Positions 26,772 to 35,143 of a stretch of 64,000 nucleotides of DNA are shown piece after piece (position 1 is the stretch's first letter; each line of letters opens with the position of its first letter). Position numbers and translations under genes: made by a program. Below the pieces are notes generated by a model, which was not told the origin of the DNA, made no database searches, and worked only from the letters and a program-made list of their open reading frames with translations. The DNA is from JAJTFW01 sp903922455 (GTDB lineage: Bacteria > Bacteroidota > Bacteroidia > AKYH767-A > OLB10), in NCBI GenBank assembly GCA_943329665.2, contig CALQEU020000014.1, positions 15,586-79,585 of the forward strand, in the 5' to 3' direction.

Positions 26772-27461
26772 ATGAAAGGATTACTCCTAAACACGATTCA
26801 ATTACTAGTTGTGCTACTACTCTTAACAGGCGCAGGAGCTAAAAATCGATTAAAAAAACAAACCGGAAAAGCGTCTTATTACGGCAGGGAATTTGAAGGA
26901 AGAAAGACGGCTTCAGGCGAAATATTTCACAACGCTGACTTTACTGCAGCGCATCGCACGATTCCCTTTAACACCTTTGTTCGCGTCACTAATTTAAAGA
27001 ACGATTTAATGATCACTGTAAAAATTAATGATCGCGGCCCCTTTGTAAAATCACGTATCATTGACCTTTCAGAAGCAGGAGCCCGAAGAATTGGAAGTTA
27101 TAACAAAGGATTAGCTTCTGTAAAAACAGAAACACTCACCTTACTTCAAAAGAATGAAGAAATCGACAGTATATTCTCATGCGAAGATGTGACAGATTGC
27201 CTAGGAAACCCTGCTGAACTAGTAGGATATTCCCTATCACTTTGGAGAAGTAAAGACATCATACATATGCTCTATATTGCCAACGAACTTTACTTACATG
27301 AAGATGTAGAAAAAGTATTAATTGTAGGACTAGGCTTAGGAGTTAAAAGAACCTATCATCTTACCTTGACTGGATATCATACAAGAAAAGAAGCCGCAGT
27401 TGCTTATGATTTTTTTGAGCGAAAAGGATTTATGGGTGTTCAACTCTTGAAATTTCGGTGA
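26772..27461 (+). CDS. RlpA-like double-psi beta-barrel protein
   Basis: 229 residues. A signal peptide (about 1-24) is followed by the RlpA double-psi barrel (GKASYYGREFEGRKTASGE ... AAHRTIPFNTFVRVTNL ... VKINDRGPFV ... IDLSEAGARRIG). These include the His and Asp residues that are catalytic in septal lytic transglycosylases that cleave peptidoglycan strands lacking stem peptides. The C-terminal 100 residues end in a region resembling a SPOR-type fold (KRTYHLTLTGYHTRKEAAVAYDFFERKGFMGVQLLKF). No lipobox, so probably periplasmic. I use ATG 26772 rather than TTG 26760. Confidence 0.85.
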   Translation: MKGLLLNTIQLLVVLLLLTGAGAKNRLKKQTGKASYYGREFEGRKTASGEIFHNADFTAAHRTIPFNTFVRVTNLKNDLMITVKINDRGPFVKSRIIDLSEAGARRIGSYNKGLASVKTETLTLLQKNEEIDSIFSCEDVTDCLGNPAELVGYSLSLWRSKDIIHMLYIANELYLHEDVEKVLIVGLGLGVKRTYHLTLTGYHTRKEAAVAYDFFERKGFMGVQLLKFR

Positions 27462-27911
27462 TTACTTTCTTATCGACAACAAATATTCAAATGCATCCTG
27501 ATCCGTTGTAAAAGTAAAATCACTTTTTGAAAGTGCATCTATTGAAATCCATTTAAAATTTTCAATTCCATTTTCAGTTGGAAGCAAACTATTTTCTCGA
27601 TAAAGGGGCAGCATCTCCGCGATTGGACGTACTCGATAATACACACCAATCACTTGTGCTGATTTATTAAATACTGATGTAACAAATGTTGGAGTGATGA
27701 ATACCTGATCTAATATATTCAAATCAAATCCCAACTCTTCCTTCAACTCTCTCCGTAAACAATCGACTATACCTTCTCCATGCTCCAAACCTCCTCCCGG
27801 AAACTTTCGCATAAATGTATCATAATGAAATTCCTCAGCAATTAAAATTTCATTATCATCATTTATAATAAATCCATATACTCGAATAACGAACGTTTTT
27901 TTTGAATCCAA
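27462..27911 (-). CDS. NUDIX hydrolase
   Basis: 149 residues with one complete NUDIX box (GGGLEHGEGIVDCLRRELKEELGF), matching G-x5-E-x7-RE-x2-EE-x-G. The preceding strand is FVIRVYGFIINDDNEILIAEEF. The family hydrolyses nucleoside diphosphates linked to other groups; substrate cannot be told from sequence. Convergent with the RlpA-like gene; the two ends meet without a gap. No promoter box is evident upstream. Confidence 0.88.
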   Translation of the reverse strand: MDSKKTFVIRVYGFIINDDNEILIAEEFHYDTFMRKFPGGGLEHGEGIVDCLRRELKEELGFDLNILDQVFITPTFVTSVFNKSAQVIGVYYRVRPIAEMLPLYRENSLLPTENGIENFKWISIDALSKSDFTFTTDQDAFEYLLSIRK

Positions 27912-28199
27912 GACCTGTTTTCTTACAAGCTGTAAAAATAAGAAACTGTCAGCAATATCAACGTTGGAGACTCTCCATTCTCATTTTCACCTTGAAATAT
28001 GGAGAAAATAGCATCAAATCACCTCCAGACTTTCCAAATAATGAGGCCTAAAATGTCAAAACAATAAAAAAAATTCAAAACCTTACAAAAGGAATGGCGT
28101 CAAAAACTATTATTCAATGTACACGTAAAATGTAATACTTACTCCCTTATCATTCACACAAATAATTAGCAATAAGTATATTTACAATACTAGAAAACG

Positions 28200-29078
28200 A
28201 TGAAAAACGCACTCTTAATTCTTGCATTAGCCATCAGCTTAACAGGCTGTAAAAAAGATGATACTTCAGAACCTGCTCCTGCTGGAAACAGTGGATCTGG
28301 ACTAGGCACTGTACCATCTCAATTTACTCAAAAAGTTTTATTAGAGACCTATACGGGCGCAGGTCAACCTCAATCAACAGATGGATTTGTAAAAATGACA
28401 AATATTACCATTACGAATTCATTAAAAGCTATACCGGTAAACATACACTTTAGTGATGGAATGGAAATAGCACAGTACAGTTCTTTAACCAATGCTTATA
28501 GCAATGGCAATCCAATGACTTTCCCTTCTGCTATGGTGAATAGAACTGCTTCATTAGGACAAGTTATACTTAATAGAACACAATGGCAATCGAATTTCGA
28601 TGTTGCGAAAGCGAAGACAGCCAAATGCGGATTAGCCATCGAAAGTGCGATCTCCGGAAGCAATGCAACTATTATAGTCCACTGCGGATTCAATCAAATT
28701 CTCAATGGCAATTATACGGTAACAACTTATTTAACGGAAGATAATATTTCTGGTGCCGGATCAATGTACGATCAACGAAACTCGTACAATAGTTCAAGCG
28801 GACATCCTTACTTTGGTTATGGTGATCCCATCTTAAGCTTTAATCACAATCAAGTATTAAGAAAAGTATTGTCAGCTCCGCTTGGAGATCCCATCTCTGG
28901 AAGTAATCTCACGGCTAATGGCAAACAAATATTTACTTATACTACTTCCATTTCGGGTTTCAAAGCAAATGATTTATATGTAGTGAGTTTTATTAATAAG
29001 GTAGGAAGCGCTAGCACGAATCATGGAATTATGAATGTGCAAAAAGTAAAAGTAGGAAATACACAGTCCTGGGATTAG
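28200..29078 (+). CDS. Omp28-like outer-membrane lipoprotein, copy 1
   Basis: 292 residues. The lipoprotein signal (MKNALLILALAISLTGC) puts the acylated cysteine at 17. The body starts with FTQKVLLETYTGAGQPQSTD, the position where Omp28-related proteins normally have EEFTGTWCGNCP; the thioredoxin-type CxxC is absent. A C-terminal immunoglobulin-like region follows (NGNYTVTTYLTEDNI ... FNHNQVLRKVLSAPLGDPI). It is paralogous to the next gene (29282) along its length. A TATATTTA box at 28177-28184, one base off consensus, may be the promoter. Function unknown. Confidence 0.8.
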   Translation: MKNALLILALAISLTGCKKDDTSEPAPAGNSGSGLGTVPSQFTQKVLLETYTGAGQPQSTDGFVKMTNITITNSLKAIPVNIHFSDGMEIAQYSSLTNAYSNGNPMTFPSAMVNRTASLGQVILNRTQWQSNFDVAKAKTAKCGLAIESAISGSNATIIVHCGFNQILNGNYTVTTYLTEDNISGAGSMYDQRNSYNSSSGHPYFGYGDPILSFNHNQVLRKVLSAPLGDPISGSNLTANGKQIFTYTTSISGFKANDLYVVSFINKVGSASTNHGIMNVQKVKVGNTQSWD

Positions 29079-29099
29079 AATAAATTTACAAAACTATTT

Positions 29100-29127
29100 A
29101 AGGCTTCCAACTCTGGAAGCCTTTTTT
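29100..29127 (+). terminator. Terminator between the two Omp28-like genes
   Basis: A 10-bp perfect stem (29100-29109 with 29114-29123), four-base loop and T-run. It shows that the two paralogues are separate transcription units. Confidence 0.8.
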
Positions 29128-29281
29128 ATTTAAACACATTTACTGTTTGATAAATACATATCCAGTTTAACAAATATTAACAAAAAGAAAGTAAACTGTA
29201 AGATTTAATCGAATTTGACTGAATACACTTTTAAAACCATAGTAACATTGTTTCATAAATAATTCAAACCAACAAAAAAAT

Positions 29282-30166
29282 ATGAAAAAATTATTTCTTT
29301 ATGCAATCGCTTCCGGATTCCTATTCACATCTTGTCAAAAGGAGGATTCCTCAGAGCCAACTCTCATCTCTGGATCAAAGGGTGCTCCTGCCGCTACGGT
29401 AAGTCCAATTCCATCAACATTCATTAAGAAAGTGATGATTGAAGAGTTTACAAGTACGTCAAATGGAATGTCACCTGAATCCGCTGACCTTATCTATTCC
29501 ATGGTTAGAAGTAACACAAACAGAATCTATCATGCCTCCTTGCATAGTATGGATGTGATGGCTGGATCACAAACTAATCGAATGATGACTGTATTTACTC
29601 CGAGCGCAACTACACTACCATGTGCCTCCATTGATAGAAATAGTTTCGGAGGAAATAGATACCAGTCTATTGCTCAATACAAAACTTCCGTAAATTCCTT
29701 GTTAGTAAAGCCAGCGATTTGTGGTCTTGCTATGCGATCAAGCCACAACAATAGCACAGCCTATGTTGATGTTTATGCAGGCTTCAAAAGTACGGCTACT
29801 GGAACTTACAAAGTGACTTCGTACTTAATAGAAGACGTTGTTATTAACGGTTCCCCCAATTATTTTCAGGACAATTCATCAAATGGAAATCCTGCAAGTA
29901 ATTTTTTCAATATGGGAAATCCAATAATTGGCTTTCCACATAAAAATGTTGTACGAAAAGTATTGAGCGCTGACATGGGAGATTCTGTAAATCCAGGAAC
30001 ACTTGCCAACGGAAGCACAGCACTATTAAGTTATCAGATTGATATGCCAAATAAACTAGGCACAAATAGTAACTGGAAAATTATCTCCTTCATTACTGAT
30101 GCTACCACTAACGAAATTCTAAATGTTCAAATGAGCAACTTAGGCACATTAAAAGACTGGAACTAA
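29282..30166 (+). CDS. Omp28-like outer-membrane lipoprotein, copy 2
   Basis: 294 residues with lipobox LFTSC (cysteine near residue 19). It aligns with copy 1 throughout: FIKKVMIEEFTSTSNGMSPESAD replaces the CxxC segment, and TGTYKVTSYLIEDVV and FPHKNVVRKVLSADMGDSV match the C-terminal part of copy 1. It too lacks the redox cysteines, and a single Cys remains in the middle of the domain (KPAICGLAM). Probably a surface or periplasm-facing lipoprotein of unknown role. It has its own terminator. Confidence 0.8.
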   Translation: MKKLFLYAIASGFLFTSCQKEDSSEPTLISGSKGAPAATVSPIPSTFIKKVMIEEFTSTSNGMSPESADLIYSMVRSNTNRIYHASLHSMDVMAGSQTNRMMTVFTPSATTLPCASIDRNSFGGNRYQSIAQYKTSVNSLLVKPAICGLAMRSSHNNSTAYVDVYAGFKSTATGTYKVTSYLIEDVVINGSPNYFQDNSSNGNPASNFFNMGNPIIGFPHKNVVRKVLSADMGDSVNPGTLANGSTALLSYQIDMPNKLGTNSNWKIISFITDATTNEILNVQMSNLGTLKDWN

Positions 30167-30193
30167 TCTATAATACCAAATAATAATTTGCAG

Positions 30194-30221
30194 AAGGGGT
30201 GTCTAAGGCGACACCCTTTTT
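30194..30221 (+). terminator. Terminator after the second Omp28-like gene
   Basis: A stem of 7 GC-rich pairs extended by a G-U and two A-U pairs (30194-30203 with 30210-30219), six-base loop and T-run, just before the convergent NUDIX gene end. Confidence 0.75.
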
Positions 30222-30229
30222 GCGTTTCA

Positions 30230-30877
30230 TTAAATTTCAGAATTAATGAGCGAACTAATTTCCGCAATCATCATAGCCGTTGCTCCCCAAATGGTAACAT
30301 CGTCAATTCGATATGTTGGCGCTTCTACGGATGCTCCATTAGAGCTCTTAAATATTTCAACAGAAATATTTCCGTGATCAAGAAATGATAATACAGGAAG
30401 CAATAAAACTCTTTTCACTTCAGTTTCATTCAAAATAAAATCAGGAATCTCATTCATATACCCTAAAAACGGATGCACTAAGAAATTACTTGGTGGAATA
30501 TAGAGTGAAGTTAATCCTCCTAATAATAATACTTGGTCTGCTTGTATTCCTAACTCTTCATTCGCTTCACGCAATGCGGTGGCCAATAAATCTTCATCTC
30601 CTTCACGCTTTCCACCGGGAAAACTTATTTGACCTGAATGAGAAACGGGACCTTCACTTCGCTCTATAAGAACAATTCGAGGAACAAAATTTATCGGATC
30701 TGGAACAATCAAAGCTAAAACGGCAGCGGTACGATAACCTTCACTAAATAATTCAGCATTACTTAATGGTTTCCGATGCAATGGCGTCATTTTTTCATGA
30801 GCACTTCGCCCTGGCAACCCTTTCTCCATACGGAGCGACAGGTTAGAAATCCATTGGTCATATCGCTCCTTATTCAT
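30230..30877 (-). CDS. NUDIX hydrolase, CoA pyrophosphatase-like
   Basis: 215 residues. The NUDIX box is GGKREGDEDLLATALREANEELG, and the upstream GPVSHSGQISFPGG matches the CoA-pyrophosphatase signature (LRTHSGQISFPGG type). The domain begins at about 45 and is preceded by a helical N-terminus. The expected reaction is cleavage of CoA or short acyl-CoA to 3',5'-ADP and 4'-phosphopantetheine. It starts two bases after the ABC exporter stop, so it is the second gene of that operon. Confidence 0.88.
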   Translation of the reverse strand: MNKERYDQWISNLSLRMEKGLPGRSAHEKMTPLHRKPLSNAELFSEGYRTAAVLALIVPDPINFVPRIVLIERSEGPVSHSGQISFPGGKREGDEDLLATALREANEELGIQADQVLLLGGLTSLYIPPSNFLVHPFLGYMNEIPDFILNETEVKRVLLLPVLSFLDHGNISVEIFKSSNGASVEAPTYRIDDVTIWGATAMMIAEISSLINSEI

Positions 30878-30879
30878 CC

Positions 30880-32646
30880 CTATACCGTTTGTACCGATCG
30901 CTCAATTTTTCTTTCTCCGATTTGTTGTCTCCACATCGCATAATACAATCCCTTCTGCTCTAACAAATCTTCGTGTCGACCTAATTCAACTACCTCCCCT
31001 TTCTCCAGCACATAAATCACATCAGCATGCATAACAGTTGACAATCGATGAGCAATTAAAATAGTAATGTGTTTTCGATTAGTAGAAATGGAGCGTATAG
31101 TTTCATTTATTTCTTCCTCTGTTAACGAATCCAAAGCTGAGGTAGCTTCATCAAAAACTAACAACGAAGGATTTCTAAGCAACGCTCTTGCTATTGACAA
31201 TCGTTGCTTCTCACCGCCCGACACTTTTACTCCACCCTCACCAATAACAGAATCCAATCCTCTATCTGCGCGATTTAACAAAGATTGAAGTGCCGCTTTA
31301 TTCAAAACATCTAAACAAGCTTCATCATCAGCACCAGGTGCTACAAACTGCAAATTTTCACGAATGGTACCCGAAAATAATTGTGTGTCTTGTGTAACTA
31401 ATCCAATTTGTGAACGCAATTCATCTAATGTAATTTTTTCAGAGGGAATTTGATTATAAAATACATTTCCGTCCTGTGGTTTATACAAACCAACAAGTAA
31501 TTTCACTAACGTTGTTTTACCAGATCCACTTGGACCCACAAAAGCGATCGTCTCCCCAGCTTTCACTTTAAAATTAATATTCGTGACTGCATTCAATCGA
31601 GCGGTTTGATGCTTAAAGGAAACTTGTTCCAGATGTATAGAGTGAATAGAACCCAATGTGGAAGGATGAGCAGGCTTTGCTTCAGGTTTAATGGCTAGAA
31701 TCTCTTCAAAATTCTGAAGAGACACTTCTGCTTCTCTATAAATATTAATGATGTTTCCAATTTCTTGAAGTGGACCGAAAATGAAAAACGAATAAATAAA
31801 CATCGTGAAAAATTCTCCGATGGAAATTTGCCGAGTAAAAATCAAATACAACATCACAAACATAATGGCAGTTCGTAAAAGATTCACCAATGTTCCCTGA
31901 ATAAAACTTAAACTTCGAATGTATTTTACTTTCTTTAATTCGAGTTGAAGAATTTTATCCGTGTTCGCATTGAGGCGAGTAATTTCTTGATTTGCTAATC
32001 CCAAACTCTTTACTAATTCAATATTTCGCAGTGACTCAGTTGTTGATCCCGCCAAGGCAGTGGTTTCTGCCACAATTACCTTTTGAATTACTTTTACCTT
32101 CTTACTCAACTTTGAACTTACAAATCCCAAAATAGGGATCACTCCAAAATAAATGGGAGCAATCAACCAATGAACCGTAAAAGCATATACTGAAACGAAA
32201 ATAATAGCTACCAAGGAAGTAAATAAAACATTGATGAATGCACTAATCAATTTTTCTACATCTGTCCTCACTTTTTGCAATTTACCCAATGTTTCACCAC
32301 TCCGTTGATCTTCGAACACATCATAGGGCAATTCAAGGCTATGCTGGATTCCATCGGCATAAATTTTTGCACCAATCCGTTGGGTAATTACATTCACATA
32401 ATAATCCTGAATATTCTTTGCAATTCGACTTATAAAAGCAACACCGACGGCCGCAAGCAGCAACCAGCTCACCCCATGAATAAACTGCTCACTGGTCAGT
32501 TTTTCAAATTGTGTCACATAATCGTCGATAACATGCTTGAAGATGTAGGGATCGAGCAAGGAAAACACCTGATTTATAGCTGCTAAAACCAGCGCTAAAA
32601 TGATTAATTTCCAATAACCTTTTAAATAACCGAGAAGTAATTTCAT
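30880..32646 (-). CDS. ABC exporter, fused membrane and ATPase domains
   Basis: 588 residues: a six-helix ABC type I transmembrane domain (about 1-310) and an ATPase domain (about 335-570). The ATPase has Walker A GPSGSGKTT, Q-loop GLVTQD, signature VSGGEKQRLSIARALL, Walker B LLVFDEATSALD and H-loop LIAHRLST. A homodimeric exporter of the MsbA/multidrug type; substrate not predictable. A -7 box (32657-32664, minus) lies 10 bases upstream. Followed directly by the CoA pyrophosphatase-like gene. Confidence 0.92.
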   Translation of the reverse strand: MKLLLGYLKGYWKLIILALVLAAINQVFSLLDPYIFKHVIDDYVTQFEKLTSEQFIHGVSWLLLAAVGVAFISRIAKNIQDYYVNVITQRIGAKIYADGIQHSLELPYDVFEDQRSGETLGKLQKVRTDVEKLISAFINVLFTSLVAIIFVSVYAFTVHWLIAPIYFGVIPILGFVSSKLSKKVKVIQKVIVAETTALAGSTTESLRNIELVKSLGLANQEITRLNANTDKILQLELKKVKYIRSLSFIQGTLVNLLRTAIMFVMLYLIFTRQISIGEFFTMFIYSFFIFGPLQEIGNIINIYREAEVSLQNFEEILAIKPEAKPAHPSTLGSIHSIHLEQVSFKHQTARLNAVTNINFKVKAGETIAFVGPSGSGKTTLVKLLVGLYKPQDGNVFYNQIPSEKITLDELRSQIGLVTQDTQLFSGTIRENLQFVAPGADDEACLDVLNKAALQSLLNRADRGLDSVIGEGGVKVSGGEKQRLSIARALLRNPSLLVFDEATSALDSLTEEEINETIRSISTNRKHITILIAHRLSTVMHADVIYVLEKGEVVELGRHEDLLEQKGLYYAMWRQQIGERKIERSVQTV

Positions 32647-32656
32647 AATTTCGATT

Positions 32657-32664
32657 CAAAAGTA
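32657..32664 (-). promoter_or_regulatory. -7 box for the ABC exporter operon
   Basis: On the minus strand TACTTTTG (TAnnTTTG) ends 10 bases before the ATG at 32646, predicting a leader of about 6 bases. Confidence 0.5.
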
Positions 32665-32726
32665 CAAATTAACAAAGGACTGTTAATAGTTCCTTTTCTA
32701 TTGTTCTGAGCAATAATAATAAACTT

Positions 32727-32734
32727 TAGTTTTG
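32727..32734 (+). promoter_or_regulatory. -7 box for the 32762 gene
   Basis: TAGTTTTG (TAnnTTTG) lies 27 bases before the TTG start at 32762 and diverges from the ABC exporter promoter. Confidence 0.45.
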
Positions 32735-32761
32735 AAGAGTTACCAAACCTTCTAGAATCAA

Positions 32762-33265
32762 TTGAAAAAACATTTTATAACAATCATAATTATCGCCTGC
32801 CCATTCTTCTTGCAGGCCCAACATGTAATTGTCACCAAAGCTGGCGAACGTCTGAATGGAGAGCTTCAAAAAATTGAAGATAATACTGTTACTTTTTTCC
32901 ATAAAGGGAGTTTAGTCACTTTTCAACTCGGTCAAATTAAATCCATCGATTTTGAAGGAGCAGTCGGCGGCGGTAGCAGTATATCTCAATCTGGAGAAAA
33001 AGGGATTTTCTTTCTAATGCCTGGAAGAAAAATCACGAAGCAGCCTAAAGTAGACAATCTCACGATGGAAAAAGGCATAGTGGTTGTTGCAATAACCATA
33101 AACAAATACGGCGATGTAGTGAAAGCTGATCCCGGAGTGGAAGGCACAACCACCACCAGTCAATATTTACTAACTAAAGCGAAACAAGCAGCCGAAAGCG
33201 CTAAGTTTGATGGTGGCACAACGATGCCATTAGAGCAAAAAGGCACCATTACGATTACCTTCTAA
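32762..33265 (+). CDS. Exported protein with a TonB-C-terminal-like domain
   Basis: 167 residues beginning with TTG (MKKHFITIIIIACPFFLQAQ, a signal peptide cut near 20). Residues about 21-65 form a small beta-barrel-like stretch with the pattern GERLNGELQKIEDNTVTFF ... LGQIKSIDF seen in Bacteroidota envelope proteins. Residues about 98-167 resemble a TonB C-terminal domain (GIVVVAITINKYGDVVKADPG ... AKQAAESAKFDG ... KGTITITF). A transmembrane anchor and proline-rich linker are missing, so it is not a classical TonB. Function unknown. Confidence 0.7.
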   Translation: MKKHFITIIIIACPFFLQAQHVIVTKAGERLNGELQKIEDNTVTFFHKGSLVTFQLGQIKSIDFEGAVGGGSSISQSGEKGIFFLMPGRKITKQPKVDNLTMEKGIVVVAITINKYGDVVKADPGVEGTTTTSQYLLTKAKQAAESAKFDGGTTMPLEQKGTITITF

Positions 33266-33300
33266 AGATCGTCCAATCCTTCATACTACTTCGGTTGCGA

Positions 33301-33344
33301 ACTTCGTAGTACAAAGTACTACTTCGCTCACAACCTACGAAGTA
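33301..33344. repeat. Nested inverted repeats after the 32762 gene
   Basis: Two interleaved inverted repeats: GTAGTAC and GTACTAC (33306-33312, 33316-33322), and an outer pair, ACTTCGTAG at 33301-33309 with CTACGAAGT at 33336-33344. A T-run follows at about 33377-33385 after a weak AGCT stem. Possible terminator region or decayed small repeat. Confidence 0.4.
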
Positions 33345-33387
33345 CACAGTAAATTCGAGCTACCCCGTAAGGCAGCTTTTTTTTATG

Positions 33388-34989
33388 CTACTCCCAAAAT
33401 AATTCATAGATAAAATAGCCAACTTGAACGGTAGTTCTTTTGGCTTCCTTGGGCGGACAAATTATAAAACTATTCGATTTTTTATCTCTTACTATAACTT
33501 CTTGTTTCAAAACATGTACATCATTTTTCTTATGGAAAATAGTGAGTGTTGGTATTGATACATCTATCGTGTCTAATTTAAATGATCTTTCTTTAAGATG
33601 AATTTCCTTTGTATTGTAAAATTTCATGTCGGGATACTCTAATAATTGCAATGCACGATTCGCCAACGGAACACCATAACCAATAAAATTATTTCCATAT
33701 GGATATAAATGAGATGAACGTACAATTAATTGCTTCAATTCATTTGCAGATAAAGATGGATTAGCTTCCAACAAACAAGCAGCAAAGCCACAAACAGCGG
33801 GCGCTGACAAAGAAGTTCCTTGATACGAATAGGAACAAACATCAGGCTTTAAATAAGAATTAAACTCGGGACCAATTCCACTATACCCTATCTTTTGAAA
33901 TCGTCCTAAAACAGATCCTACGGTGAGTGCTGCTTCTGCATCGGCGGGAGTCGAAATTACTCTCCATTTTCGTTTATCGCCATCATTTCCTGCTGCAACT
34001 ACCACGAGCATGTTCTTTTCTGTACAAGCAATTTGTACTGCTTTTGCAATCATCGATTCGCCATTCATCTCCATAGGAGAGTAATTACTTCCTTTGATTT
34101 TTCGTCCTCTTCCATAACCCAACGAAGTATTAATTACGCGAACTCCGTTTTGATGCATCCATTCTAACGCAGCGATATAATAATCTTCCTCTTCCCTAAA
34201 TTCCTTTACGCCATCTTCGGTTCGCGTTAAATAATAGGCAGCATTGGGTGCTAATCCAATTTGATAATTACCACCCGAATCGATACCTGTAATCATTTTT
34301 AATACTTCGGTACCGTGAGAATGATAAATTAATTTTAACTCTTTTCGCAATTGACGCAACCAATTTTTCCTCGCTTTGTAATCTGCTTTTCTTCGGGTAT
34401 AATAAGTTTCATGGTACGCAATCGTATCCAGGTTATTTACAAAATCGTGTGTTCCTATAATTTGTTTACCAATCCACAAATGCGACAAATCAGGCATCCG
34501 ATTCGAGTCGTTCAAATACATGTAACCAGCATCCGTCACTCCTACTTTCACGCCCAATCCCGATAAGCCTTCCTTAATAAATGCCTCGCCGTTCATTTGC
34601 TCAATGGCCACATCTAGATGTGTGGAATTAATCATCGACAAAGATGAACTTTTCAAATTCAGAACAGGCTGTGCTGTACAATTATTCTCTAGACAAAATC
34701 TATTTATATCAAACTTAGAAGGAAGGTCGATGGAAATACTATGCAACCATTCACTTTCACATCGAATCTTTATTCCTTCCGCTTGAACTTTAATTTTTAA
34801 ATTAGTTAAGGTAGATGGGTTTGTAGAAATTAACCATACTGGATTTTGAGAATAAGAACTTTCACTTGAAATTAGGAAAAGAAACACACTTAAAAGCCGA
34901 ACAATAAAAAATGAAAATTTACTACTTCTATTCCAATTCGTGTTCAACATACTTAGCAATAAAATTGGGATTCTCTTCCAATTATTCAT
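33388..34989 (-). CDS. Exported subtilisin-like S8 peptidase (no T9SS domain)
   Basis: 533 residues from ATG 34989. The signal peptide is long, with its hydrophobic core at about FFIVRLLSVFLFLISS and ending SYSQN. Catalytic residues are Asp in KVGVTDAGY, His in YHSHGTEVLKMITG and Ser in YQGTSLSAPAVCGFAACLL. The N-terminal domain (about 50-120) is probably a propeptide. The frame is open to 35085, but a -7 box (34994-35001) sits just upstream of 34989, so the longer start is unlikely. It ends about 120 residues after the serine without a sorting domain, so periplasmic or outer-membrane location is likelier than T9SS secretion. Confidence 0.87.
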   Translation of the reverse strand: MNNWKRIPILLLSMLNTNWNRSSKFSFFIVRLLSVFLFLISSESSYSQNPVWLISTNPSTLTNLKIKVQAEGIKIRCESEWLHSISIDLPSKFDINRFCLENNCTAQPVLNLKSSSLSMINSTHLDVAIEQMNGEAFIKEGLSGLGVKVGVTDAGYMYLNDSNRMPDLSHLWIGKQIIGTHDFVNNLDTIAYHETYYTRRKADYKARKNWLRQLRKELKLIYHSHGTEVLKMITGIDSGGNYQIGLAPNAAYYLTRTEDGVKEFREEEDYYIAALEWMHQNGVRVINTSLGYGRGRKIKGSNYSPMEMNGESMIAKAVQIACTEKNMLVVVAAGNDGDKRKWRVISTPADAEAALTVGSVLGRFQKIGYSGIGPEFNSYLKPDVCSYSYQGTSLSAPAVCGFAACLLEANPSLSANELKQLIVRSSHLYPYGNNFIGYGVPLANRALQLLEYPDMKFYNTKEIHLKERSFKLDTIDVSIPTLTIFHKKNDVHVLKQEVIVRDKKSNSFIICPPKEAKRTTVQVGYFIYELFWE

Positions 34990-34993
34990 TCTA

Positions 34994-35001
34994 CAAAAGT
35001 A
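34994..35001 (-). promoter_or_regulatory. -7 box at the S8 peptidase start
   Basis: Minus-strand TACTTTTG (TAnnTTTG) ends four bases before ATG 34989; the mRNA should be leaderless, and this decides the start codon. Confidence 0.5.
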
Positions 35002-35143
35002 AAAGATTGTCGATATGTCACCTAATTTATGATTTATGTTACTTATTGTCACTTTACCTAGCTTATTTACGACAATAAGTCGCATAAAATCATAGTTTTA
35101 CCAATTGGGACAATGTTTGATAGAATAAATAAAAATTAGAAAT

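Noticed and set aside
27912..28199. Possible small RNA or gene in the 288-base gap
   Set aside because: No open frame, strong hairpin or promoter beyond the near -7 box at 28177; nothing to support.
34990..35085. N-terminal extension of the second subtilase
   Set aside because: Would run upstream through the -7 box at 34994-35001; the residues do not look like a signal peptide, whereas the start at 34989 precedes one.
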